A DNA stretch of 64,000 nt from Aspidiotus rigidus. Its lineage: Eukaryota > Arthropoda > Insecta > Hemiptera > Diaspididae. Location: the NCBI GenBank assembly GCA_035079385.1, contig JAVHKY010000017.1, positions 1,426,001-1,490,000 on the forward strand, written 5' to 3'. Of this stretch, positions 45,130-55,667 are shown one piece after another. The position numbers were made by a program, and so were the translations under genes. The notes under the pieces are model-generated. The model was not told the DNA's origin. It ran no database searches and was given only the letters and a program-made list of their open reading frames with translations. Every line of letters starts with the position of its first letter. The stretch's first letter is position 1.

Positions 45130-46090
45130 TCTTATGGTCTCTTTAGACAATTTTTGAGTACTTAAGCCAAGTTAGGACTTCCTCATTTACGTACTCTCGC
45201 TCAGCACAACGAGAATCTCGTAACTCTCATCCTATTTGAGCACTCCGGGCGCTCTCCTAGGTTGGGACAGTGAGAATTTTTGTACACTTGCCCTCTTTGA
45301 TCTAAAATCGCGGACTGTAGCTAATTGTTACCACGAGTTTACTGCAGAGATTGGGCTTCTCAGTAGAATTCACACTCTCCCTCAGCTAGCACAATGAGAA
45401 TTTCTGTACACTGGCCCTCTTTGAAATGTAGCCGGGCTGTAGCCAATTTATGCTGCGAATTTACGTCAAAGGTTCTGACCTTCCCCAAACCTCTCTCTTC
45501 TTTCACGCAATTGCCGCTCTACAACGATTGAACTGAGGGCTCTGGGGGCACTACCAATTTCTCAGCGTGAGCGCACAATAGAAGGCCTGATTTTCAGTAA
45601 CATTCAAAGCAATCACAATGAGAGTGGGGGCTTTCACGAGCTCACAACGGAAGACTAGCTTGGTCGACACGACGAGAATTTTGGCACGTTCACCCGCATT
45701 GATCAAATACGGGGCTTTAGCCAATCTCCCACCACGAGCTTACAACAAAGGACGACCTTCTCGGTAACACTTTCTCCACTGTCTGGGACAACGAGCTACT
45801 CTCGTGCATTTGCCCGCTTCTTTCGTACGAGCGGCTTTAGCCAATCTTTTACCGCGAGCTCACATCAGAGGACTCCTTTTTGGTGACACTTCCTTCTGCG
45901 CAAGCTACTCTCATGTATTCGTCCGCTATCATCATACGCAAGGTCTTTCACCACAAGTTCACATCAGAGGACGATCGTCTCAGAAACACTTCACCATTGT
46001 CTGGTATAACGGAGAACTCTCGTGCATTATAATATTGCGGTGGTTTCCCGTTACCTTCTGCAAACTTTTCTGTCAGGTTGTGCTCCCCTA
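45130..46090. repeat. Degenerate ~110-130-bp satellite
   Basis: Repeating order: TTTAGCCAATCT-CCACCACGAGCTCACATCAGAGGAC, then TTCTCGGTAACACTT, CTGTCTGGGACAACGAG and CTCTCGTGCATTTGCCC. Unit starts are near 45318, 45430, 45717, 45837 and 45945, with less clear ones before and between. The units are GC-richer than the surroundings and much diverged. It is unrelated in sequence to the 30300 array. Confidence 0.65.
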
Positions 46091-47989
46091 GCCTAAGAGA
46101 ACCAACTCCGAAGTGCAAGGCAGAGGCGTGATGATTTTTTCGGGGAACTCTACTCTAGCCTTTGGTGTTCCCTTCCTTCAACCGCAAGGCAGGGGCTTGG
46201 TTTTCTGTCAGAATGGCCTTCCTTGATGTTGAACCCGCAATGGATAAGAACCTGAAAGTTTCGCACTCAATCGCATCATTTGTCGTGATTCAGGTCTTGG
46301 TTGAAAAAGGAAAGAGGTTTCTGAGCTTTGACGATGGGAAAAAATAGAATTGTAAAGATAACTTAATGATGATGACGAGGAAGAAATAAATGATAACGCG
46401 ACTTACGACGCTGAGTTTTAACGGGTTGCGAGAAAGACTTTCGAGCAATGCAAATTTTCAGATACGCCCACTTTTAAAATCTCTCTCGAGTCTGATAATA
46501 ATGGGCAGATTGTGAATTAGTGGGTTTGGATAAGACTGAATTTTGTGACCGTTAGCAAGCGAAAAGTAGTTCATTTTGGCTCTTGAAGGAATATAGTTCA
46601 GAGGAGGAATATCGTACGCCTTCGGCTTTCTTTCTCGGTCAATTTTTGATTTAGACGTCAATATCAACAAAGAGCACGTTGTCATTACAGTAGTCTGAGA
46701 GATAAACAGCAGTCAACTAATAATATCTCAGCTACGATGTTGACTCGTTCGGTGTTTAACAAAGGAGCTATTAAATCATTAATCAAAGCAAAATGCTGTC
46801 CTTTGTTATCCGGCTTGTAATGTTTTACGTCGAAGCGTTCGCGCGCAATATTTATAGCTCCTGCGAGAAATGAATACGTTTTCATTTTTTTATTTTTTCA
46901 ATGGGAACACGCGCAAACAAAAACGAATATCGCGCCGTATACCGATTTAGTTATGAACGCGAGTTGTTATCCTGATGCAATCCTGACGATAAAAACATCT
47001 AAAATATTCCGAGTGCACGAAATGAAGACTTATGAACACGAGTCCTGTTCTTCGTCCTGGTTTGAAGACTGCGGCACCAATGCTAACTGGAGTGACAAAT
47101 CAACGACGAGACAAAACTAACGACGCAGAGAAGAAAATTTTAACCGAATTCTATTCTCTCATTGTATTGTATAATAAGATAGGCTTTATCGAATGTTGAC
47201 TACAATTTTACATAATGATGAAAATCTTGAACCATCGTACCACAACGAGCCCACGAGTAGATTCAACTAATGGAGAGTCCTTTGTGAGAGCGCTCTTGTC
47301 GTTGTACGCTCTCGTCTCTTTCATTTTTCTTTGACTCGTTCTTCATTTCGTCATTTAAACGATGGAAAAACGTACGTACATTTTATACAAGCTGTCTTCG
47401 TGACGCGACTCTCTTAATTAAAAGGTTGCACAGCTCTTCAGAGGATAATTTTCGTGTCCATTTCTATCATTTTTTTTTTTTTTTTTAATCATCATTCACA
47501 ATCTCGATATTTTGCTAAAAGTAAAGGCTTCGCTATTGAATTTCTCTTGAGAGAAGAATTAAAAGAATTCGCACTGCGGTGCTTCATCTGTTACAGCCCT
47601 CGCATTTGGTATACAAAATAAAGACTCGGTCGAAAGAGGGAAAAATTTCCACGTTGTCAATGAGCACAACCTCGCTCTCAAAAAAGCATTAAAAGAGAGA
47701 TATCATCGTACGTAGAGAGAACGCGAAAGATGGCCGACTAATTTTTTTTGTGAAACTGTCGACTTTTATGTAAGACAAAAAGAGAAAAAAACTCATGCTG
47801 GAAATTCATGTGATTTCATAAGAATTCGCATCTTCGTGTCTTGCACACTTTCGAATGACCCCCAGCCCAAAGATATATCCATGTGAACTTGAAAAGATTC
47901 CGAAGAGTCACTAAGGAGGCGGACATGGGCTTCAGGCTAGACAGTCAAACCCTTTTCAAACTCTCACAACTCGCATACATAGCTTGATG
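46091..47989. other. NCKX intron 2, mostly unassigned
   Basis: No feature is supported with confidence. Two adjoining minus-strand open frames (46685-46885 and 46458-46685) look unusually codon-like but match nothing I recognise. A poly-T tract lies near 47470. Confidence 0.35.
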
Positions 47990-48440
47990 GTTAAAGAGTT
48001 TTTCTCTCTCATACTTCTTGTTGATGAATAAAAAAAAAACGATGGCTTCCTTAACGAAGGGTCGCAGGGAACCTGTTTTATGGGTCATATGGGATTTGGT
48101 ATTGAGAATTCAAGGAAGCCTAGACCTAGATAAAGCTAGTATAAAGAAGGCCTACACCTACTATAAGCCTGGTATAATATAGTCTGAGACTCTTGAGTTT
48201 TTCTCGAATCTCGAGCTATATACGATAGGAGTGGGACTGGGAAAATTTTGACTCTTGTGCTATATATGATAGAAGGGCGACTTGGAAATATTTCTAACAT
48301 ATATGGCTCGACAGTCGAAATTTTTCCAAGTCCCCCTCCTATCATATGTAGCTCGAGAATCGAAATTTTCTCATGTTTTTTGTTGGACGGCGCACGGCAA
48401 ATTTCTCAAAACGCCCCCCGTAGAACTGGTTCCCTGTTAA
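47990..48440. mobile_element. Foldback-like element, copy 3
   Basis: The left block AAAAACGATGGCTTCCTTAA...GGGAACCTGTTTTATGGG is followed by forward units (CTCGAGCTATATACGATAGG-AGTGGGACTGGGAAAA) to about 48300. Inverted units follow (GAAATTTTTCCAAGTCCCCC-TCCTATCATATG), then the right block GGACGGCGCACGGCAAATTT and GTAGAACTGGTTCCCTGT. This is the clearest copy showing opposed subrepeat arrays between end blocks. A further partial run of units is at 48770-48890. Confidence 0.6.
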
Positions 48441-48573
48441 TAATAAAAATAGAAATTTATTTCAGGTATCATTAATTAATTTTGAATTTAAATGGATATT
48501 ATATTAATGATAGCATGCAAAATTAGATTAAACTCTACAAAGGAAGTTATTTTTTGTTCGTTTTTTGCTCCAG

Positions 48574-48700
48574 CATGGAACCACTTCTGAGCCTGGAAAC
48601 GAGAATTCACAGTTCAGCCGTCGTCAATCCAATACAAGTGCCAAATTCAGACACGGGTTGCTGCAGTTGATGATTCATACCATCGATCCAATGCACGATG
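48574..48700 (+). CDS. NCKX exon 3 (loop and conserved HTIDP motif)
   Basis: Opens after TTTTTTGCTCCAG in phase 0 and closes at GATG|gtaagt in phase 1, 42 full codons. It encodes a Ser/Asn-rich loop followed by KFRHGLLQLMIHTIDPMHD, which matches the conserved RHGLLQLMIHTIDPLHDG segment preceding the large cytoplasmic loop of NCKX exchangers. Phase agrees with both the 26019 donor and the microexon. Intron 2 is about 18.7 kb and filled with repeats. The next exon, expected to begin with the loop (VDEKATQLH-type) sequence, was not found before the window end. Confidence 0.88.
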
Positions 48701-49739
48701 GTAAGTCCTAGTCAGTAGCGTTCCAAAAAAAGAGTAAATCTCATTGGGAAGTATAACTCGATATTCGAAATTTCTCCAAGTCCACCTTTTAGCATAAATA
48801 GTTCGAAAATTGACATTTCTCAAGTCCCCCCCCCCCTTCTATCATGTATGGGTCGAAGATCGAAATTTTTCCGAGTTCCTCTATCAGATATAGGTTGTTC
48901 CACGTTTTTTCAGACGATGCGATGCCTGGCCTTTTTTTCTTTTTGAATGACCCCTTTTCACCTCTCCATAAAATAGGAAATTCGTGTGGAGTAAAGAAGA
49001 AGATAATTTTCAAATGTCTTCCTTAGTTTTAATAATTATGCTGCGACTTGCGACTGATTTATGTTGAAGTTGAATTATTGTTGGCTGTGCACAAATTCTT
49101 TGTAGCTCAATTTTTTTTTTTTTTTTTTTTTCGGGGGGGGGAGTGCTCTTGCCTCCGGCAAGGCGAGAGCAAGTTCTCCGCGGAAAAATGTGTTGTGACG
49201 TCACACTCATGATATACGTTCTCTGTCTCTTGAGATCTGTTACGATTCATGATTATACCTTTTTTCTTCTTCCAAACCTTTCGAATTCTATAACACTCTA
49301 ATTAAAAAGAGAATGATTTTATACGTGCGGGAAATATATCAGGAGGGTTCGTTTGTATTCTCATCTACTAACTACCCCCCTCCACTCTAATTAGGTTCGG
49401 CTGTTGTTTTATAGAAACGATGCTATTCTCATTATGGATTCACTAAGCGAGATGATAAAGCCTTCATCATGTGAGACGAACTGGTCGGTCTGAAAAAGAA
49501 AAATCCGAGATCATCTCGGTTGTCTCGATCACGCAGTGGCGATAGTCAGGATATTTTGGTGACGGTTATGATGAACACGATTTCCATTGGCAATGTATGA
49601 TTGTATTTTCGTTTACTCAGTTTAGATTTCCATGGCATTCACAAAAAAAAAACTGTACCCCGGTAGCGACCAGCCTCTTTTGAGTTAGTTGTATTGGAAG
49701 TAAATAAGTTGCTACTAGACGGGTACATTTACTACGTCA
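48701..49739. other. NCKX intron 3, start
   Basis: Foldback-family subrepeats at 48770-48890, a T-run followed by a G-run near 49112-49141, otherwise unassigned. No NCKX exon was found. Confidence 0.4.
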
Positions 49740-50220
49740 CAGCGTGCAAATAACAAACAGTTCTGGGACTGCAATAAGTCGCGGGCGACTGGCCGTGCAA
49801 TCACGAACGAGTCCAACCCTGGCCAGCCGCCGATCGTCCTGATTGGACCATCTGAGTCATCTCATTTGAACCTTTTGAATCAGGAGGAGGTCCACACGCT
49901 ACAAGTAACCAACGCCATAAAGAGGAAGGCAGCTAACAATCCTGCTGAACCTCCTGCACAATTGCTGGGGAATGGGTCGGCCAATATACTACCAGAGGTT
50001 CTATCTCTGTTCCCAGAAAGAGAATCAATAAAGAAAGCAATAGGCGGAACAAAACGGAAAGACTTCCCACCTAACCCAAAGACGTTAGCTGATTTAGGCG
50101 CCGTGTCGTTTCAGTTTCAATAAACCCTTACGGAAGAAAAGTTTTTGTTATTCAATAGCCGTGCTGAAGAGGAGCAGGAGGAAGTGACAAAGACCTTGAC
50201 GAGGCAACTCAGTGTGTGCC
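49740..50220 (+). pseudogene. FLYWCH/MULE-associated N-terminal fragment
   Basis: An upstream piece, DGYIYYVTA, is one frameshift away. The frame then runs NNKQFWDCNKSRATGRAITN, a hydrophilic stretch, LQVTNAIKRKAANNPAEPPA, LPEVLSLFPERESIKKAIGG and KRKDFPPNPKTLADLG. After a stop at 50121 it resumes with TLTEEKFLLFNS. A FLYWCH-like zinc finger followed by this Ala/Pro and Arg/Lys-rich segment is the N-terminal layout of many insect FLYWCH-MULE transposase-derived proteins. The FLYWCH motif is degraded and the transposase core is absent, so it is a remnant. Confidence 0.65.
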
Positions 50221-51659
50221 ACATTAAACGAGAATAACATTTTCTCTATAATTTGAATATAACGGTAACGTCCTAGCCTCATTGACTCAAGGAATTTCAA
50301 AGATGAAATTTGGATATAAACCAACGACTGGTACCTTACTTCCGGAGCTGATGAATTAATGTTGGCTGTAGAAACGGATGAGAAAGATTGGTGAATTAAT
50401 AATGCGCGACTAAACATACCTACAAAAACGTCGAATTTTTTCTCAATTTTCGGAAATTCCCAAATCCACATGTAGTTCAAGCAGCTGGTAAAGAGAATCT
50501 GCTAGCAGTTAGGACTGGAATAGTTATGGTTTCATTTGAAATTGTTGGTCGACATTAGAGGACGTTTGGTTTGTTTCTGGAATTTCGAGGAATTTATTTT
50601 CAGTCTTAGCAGCTCACGATAAAAATCTTAACTGTAAATTTGATAATTCCTCTGCAATCAAGATAGAAAAAAACCCTGAGCTACACCAAAAGATGAAACA
50701 TATTATTGATCGAAAATATCTACTGATTTGCGATTATGTTTCATCAAAGGGAAAATTTTCAGTCCAGTGTGAATCAATTGGCTGACATCTAAATTGTCGA
50801 GAGTAAATTCCTGTTTTTGTTTGAATAAGACTACAAAATCTACCAATCAAACTTGGCTAAGGTCGTTTGCCCTGAAGGTTATTCGTTTTCTCGCTCGCCC
50901 TGTGGTGAATAAAAATGATTTATATCCGACTGTATGAGATAAGGAAGTACGCATCATGCAATTAAAACGTTGTCTATCGTTTGTAGAGTAATTTTACATG
51001 AACGTTTTAATTGCCACCAGTCATGCAAAAACGTATCACGAGACTTGCGGATTGAAAAGGTAAAATTTTTTTGACTTTATCAAGGCAAATTATAGCTGAT
51101 GGGTAATTAAAGAGAAAATTCGAATATATTGAACCTTCTTTAATTATAAACTGTATTTTCTACGAGTAATCATTTTGTATAAGACTGAGAGTCTGTAACT
51201 CCAAATTGGTAACTCATTCTATCACACTTGACCCTAAAAAAAGAGGACGGCGTTCTAAAGGTCATAGCGGAAATGAATTATGTACTGTTGAACACGAAAA
51301 ATTGAATTCATAAGAAACTAATCATTCAAATTCGTGATGCCTCCATATTTTACTGAAGTACATGAGTCCTCAAAAAGCGAATCTTCTTTCTTAACCTCGA
51401 CCATCTTCTCTGATTGAAAATTTTACTAGCTTTCTATAACCTCGTTGATCAAAGGTCTGATCCTTTTGAACAAATTATGGATAGAGCCCCTTCCTATACT
51501 GTGTCATAAGATCGATTCCAGCACAAAGACTTACTAACTTCGAGTCCATTCAATCAATCTGATGGTCTTGGCATCGAATTTTTAGAAGCAAATATCGCCT
51601 TAAAGGTATTTTACACGTTACTAAAATGGTCTTCAAAAAATTAGTAGAGTGATATGGCT
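50221..51659. other. Unassigned intronic or intergenic sequence
   Basis: Nothing recognisable. No tRNA, splice-flanked exon or clear repeat was found. Confidence 0.35.
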
Positions 51660-53280
51660 TGTGACGCAAGTGCAGGGCCGCTAGTCCTCCATGGTGTAGT
51701 GAGTGCGGGTTGTGTATGTATTAATTTGGTTTCTCCTACACCGGAATCGACCTTTTCAGGCATAACTTCAATGTGGGAAAAATTTCCTCGCTTCTTCTTG
51801 GCAACCATTAAGCTACAATGCCCTCAGGCATACAAAATTTTAGAACACACAACAACACCACCACCTCAAATATAGTAGATCGCTGTTGGAGTCTCTTTTT
51901 CTTCTTTTTTGAGGTCCAATCATGCTTCCTCTTCTTCCTGTAGAGTGTCGTCTGTATATGGATGGTATACAGGTGTTGAATAGGTTGTAGCGTGGTCTGC
52001 ATCACATTTACCTACACCTTTCAGGTCCATCTTCTCCTTCATGACTGCGGCTGCAGATGCAGACACTACTCGGAGCAAGCGTTTTATCGATCATAATCTC
52101 TTGAAGAGACCAACGAAACTTTCCCCGCTCACGTCTATACGCCTCAAACTCAGCGAACATGTTGCCTACTCAACTTTTTTTAACTTCTCATGAAGGTATT
52201 TGTTGAAGCAACCGTGGCTGCTCAAGTTTTGCATCAGGTGGAAGTTCAACCCACTCATCGAGGTCACATATTAGCACACAAGTCGTCCATTTACCTACAT
52301 CACTCTGAGCAATTATTGCTTTCCCTTTCTCAAGCAAGGAGCGCCTGCCTGCCCTCCTGCTTGACCCGTAAAGTCTCTTGATCGGTCGTTGTCCTCTTTT
52401 TTGCTTTGAACATCACCGCTCTCTCCTCAGCAAGAAGCTCGATTGATAGTGACTACACTAATACATAGAGAACCTCCGTCGAGATAATGCGGTAGGCACT
52501 GATCACCTGACCGCAGCTCTTCGTTGGATACTTTCCATCTCTTTCCTTCTGTAGGGTATCTTTATAGGGGTCGACCCATACTGGGGTATCTTGTTGGAGG
52601 ATCGACAAGGCGGTGCTCATCATGATCCTTATTTTTGCTTCTCTCGGCCCTCCTAGGTTTCTCATCAGGCAGCTTGGGTATGTAACTACCCTGCCCTCCT
52701 TTTCCACTGTCAGCAGGGAATGGTGTCCGAGGCTCAGCTGTGAGTCAGACCCGATGCCTAAAGACTTCATCACTTTCTTGGTCTTGATTTTCAACCTGCA
52801 GACGAAAGGTGGATCGAGTGGACTGAACTTTCAACGGTTCGTAAATAACCTGGCTTCCGTTTTACCTACTGGAAATTCCAGTCCGGTTAATTCGATCTAA
52901 CGTGATGCTGCCTCTAGGGTCCGGTTCACCTAGCTCTCACCGCTACAGTTGTTTCGGAAGTGCATACCACATGTGTGTCATTTGTTAAGGCAGTTTTACC
53001 TTGAAAATCCCATTAAATGCAACGTACTGCAAGAGCGGCCCAAGGACCGACCTCTGCGGCACTCCAGAAATAACTGGGTGGCTCGAGTGATGTAATTTAT
53101 AATTAAGTTTAGCTTCGGTTTCTTGGCCTACCCACTTCCTAGGGTACGAAGAATAAGGTCGTAGTGTTGGTGGAAATGAGAGACGGGTTTGAAAAGTACA
53201 AGTCAAAACTATTCTAAATGGGGTTAACATGTTTTCAAAGTTTCTGATCTATCTCCTTCAATGCATACCGCCGCTCGAGG
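51660..53280 (-). mobile_element. Second R1-clade LINE copy, heavily decayed
   Basis: Read on the minus strand: GVPQRSVLGPLL and VAFNGIFKVKLP (52985-53080), then SLGIGSDSQLSLGHHSLLTV, SCLMRNLGGPREAKIRIMMS and TALSILQQDTPVWVD (52453-52794). The 3' end (51700-51780) retains the element tail matching 35940-36020 of the first copy (CACCGGAATCGACC...CAGGCATAACTTC against its complement). It extends further 5' than the copy at 34501. It has many stops and frameshifts, so it is much older. Confidence 0.8.
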
Positions 53281-54189
53281 AGTTGTTTGCCGAGAACGCT
53301 CGATAATATTCTTCAATTTCCTGTAGTTACGAATCTATGTACTAAAATTTGTGACATGTGACTGGAGAGCTTAAGAACTATACATTCATGAACGAAACAC
53401 AGCGATCTTTTAAAATTCGTTTTGTAATACCGCATCACATGACTCGACCCAGTTGTGCAGTTCTTTGTCTACTCGAAGACGTCTAAAAATTTTTGTAGGC
53501 GGATGTTATTCCGCGAATTCCTCTTGAAAGATTCCTTGGTGTACCATTCTCATTCAAAGGAAATCTTAAATGTCGACGTGTAATCTGTAAACGAATAATA
53601 AAGCGAAACTCCGTCGACGGAAATCTAGTCAAATTGTAATAGAGTTCGCCGCGATTGAAACAGAAGATTGAAAACATTCCAATTCTAAGTTATCTTCGTC
53701 GGCTTATAGGAAAAACGTTCCGTCGGCAAAAGTAATCTTCCGAATCACTTTCTTTCCCCAGAGTTTCAGATTGACTGCGAAAAGATACAGTCGTTATAGC
53801 TTGCATCGACTCGGCAATGCGAACATCACACTTGAGAATTGTTCGGTGCACGTAATATACTATCTATATGGCACAAGTACAGCATTCCCACAAACGCAGG
53901 GATGTCGATGAACGTAATTTTCTGGCGGATTGACACGCTTGCGGTACCGAAATACTCGCACTTGCAAATCAGCCGTCCACCCACGTCACCCAACGGGCGC
54001 TGAGCACTGGAGAAAAGAGTCTTATTTCTGTGCGGAATGGGAATTTCGTCTTTTTGTCTTGAATTTAGTAGAGATGACGTATTGAAGGAACGCGATGCGT
54101 TCGCTTTGTATTGTACTTGCGCTATATACTTTCTCTATAATGATCAGAATAGATTGGTATAACACACACGTAACCAAAATTCAAGAGTA
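53281..54189. other. Unassigned sequence before the gypsy element
   Basis: Nothing recognisable. The stretch 53480-53680 has a minus-strand open frame without homology that I can name. Confidence 0.35.
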
Positions 54190-54193
54190 TGTA

Positions 54194-54477
54194 TGTAAAA
54201 TTTAGGTACTTACACCACCTAATTTCACGAACAATCGTGTGTACGATTGTTCACTCTCTTATCTGTCTATTCGGCTGGTCTCGTACATTGAAGGAACCTT
54301 TTCTAATCAGTCGAATAGCTGTACTCTCTGATGAACAAGTTCGTTTATATTACAACAAATTATTCGTTTTTAGACTCGGTGATATTAATCCTTAATTTAA
54401 CGATTCACACGCATGTTATTTTGTACATCGTTATATTAATAAAGAAAAATTTACGAATCAAGTAAATTGATTTTACA
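54194..54477 (+). repeat. 5' LTR
   Basis: TGTAAAATTTAGG...GATTTTACA. Contains an 8-bp-stem palindrome, ACAATCGTGTGTACGATTGT (54231-54250), and an AATAAA signal at 54438-54443. Confidence 0.95.
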
Positions 54478-54530
54478 AATCGTTAAATTTTTCGTGTATC
54501 GTCGTGTCGAGAAACGTGAACACAATTAGA

Positions 54531-55667
54531 ATGTCGGTGAAGATTCAATTCTTGTTGGCCTGTGAGGCGTCGCTATCAGATTCGAAATCAAATGTTCGTA
54601 ATGTGAAATCTATTCAGATCGTTGGTGAATCAACCGCATACAGTTTTCCGGTCGAATCTCAACCAATTTCGATGCATCCAGAATTAGCCAAGCACCCTTC
54701 AATCGAGCAAGCGCTGAAGCAGCTGGACAAGCGCGGGAAAACCCGGAAGATAAAAATTACACCAAATGAAGATCTGCTTAAAATCTACCTTGATGAAGAC
54801 GAAAATGTAATATTTCGAAAAATATTTCTCGATGAAACAGCGCCACTCACGCCGAATCCACAACTTCGGACGAACGAGAAACCCGAACCTATCGTTCCTC
54901 AAAAATCGTTCACTTCATTAACAAAGGAAATGGTTTGTACAAAATTTTCGGGAAAAAAACAGAACGCCACGGTATGGCTTAATATTTTTCAGAAAGAGGC
55001 AACTCGAATGTCTCTTCCGGAACATCGTTTTTCCGAAGCATTAAGATTATTCCTCGATGGTCCGGCGTCCGATTGGTACGATATTTGCTACCGGACGGTT
55101 GGCCTGGAGGGTACATGGGGTAGTTGGAGAGTCAGCTTTCTCGAAAATTTTGAAAATAAAGGGTGGTCGGACATTGTATACGCGTATTCGTTTTCATATC
55201 TCGCGGGCGCCTTTACCGATTACGCCCTTAAAAAAATTAAATTACTCCTAGATGTAGAGCCGTCTCTCCCAGAGATCGCTAGGATTAATCTTGTAATCGT
55301 AGGTCTTCCTAGCAATGTACGTGACCGGCTGGATAGACCCGATATCCAAAATCAGGGTGACCTAATGGCCGCTCTAGGTAGTCTTGAAAATATGGTGACA
55401 ACAGTCTCTGATAAGGAAAAGACGGGTAAGTCAACAGTTAATAAGAAACAAAATAAAGTAAATTACAAACCTTGCTCTATTTGTGAAAAATTAGGTCAGC
55501 GTAATCGTTTTCATCCGGAAGCTAAATGCTGGAGCAACCCTAATAACCCAGAAAATAAATTAGAGCCATTTAAAAAGGCACACCGGGATCTTGAAAAACC
55601 CATACGTGTTGCAAACAATGCAGAACTGCAGGACGTATTAAATTCTATCCCTAATCAAAAAAACTAA
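54531..55667 (+). CDS. gag: Gypsy Gag
   Basis: 378 residues from ATG 54531; the frame is open a little further upstream, but only non-ATG codons lie there. Gag-like features are the WLNIFQKEATRMSLPEHR and LRLFLDGPASDWYD block near residues 140-180 (retrotransposon gag domain) and a zinc-knuckle-like CSICEKLGQRNRFHPEAKCW (C-x2-C-x9-H-x4-C) near residues 314-335. It forms the nucleocapsid and binds element RNA. It ends CAA AAA AAC TAA, where a -1 shift leads into pol. Confidence 0.9.
   Translation: MSVKIQFLLACEASLSDSKSNVRNVKSIQIVGESTAYSFPVESQPISMHPELAKHPSIEQALKQLDKRGKTRKIKITPNEDLLKIYLDEDENVIFRKIFLDETAPLTPNPQLRTNEKPEPIVPQKSFTSLTKEMVCTKFSGKKQNATVWLNIFQKEATRMSLPEHRFSEALRLFLDGPASDWYDICYRTVGLEGTWGSWRVSFLENFENKGWSDIVYAYSFSYLAGAFTDYALKKIKLLLDVEPSLPEIARINLVIVGLPSNVRDRLDRPDIQNQGDLMAALGSLENMVTTVSDKEKTGKSTVNKKQNKVNYKPCSICEKLGQRNRFHPEAKCWSNPNNPENKLEPFKKAHRDLEKPIRVANNAELQDVLNSIPNQKN

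Noticed and set aside
49866..50123. Host FLYWCH gene exon
   Set aside because: It lacks splice signals, has a frameshift upstream and a stop followed by further homologous sequence, so it is a transposon remnant.
54478..54530. Primer-binding site for the gypsy element
   Set aside because: No stretch just after the 5' LTR convincingly matched a tRNA 3' end by eye, so none is called.
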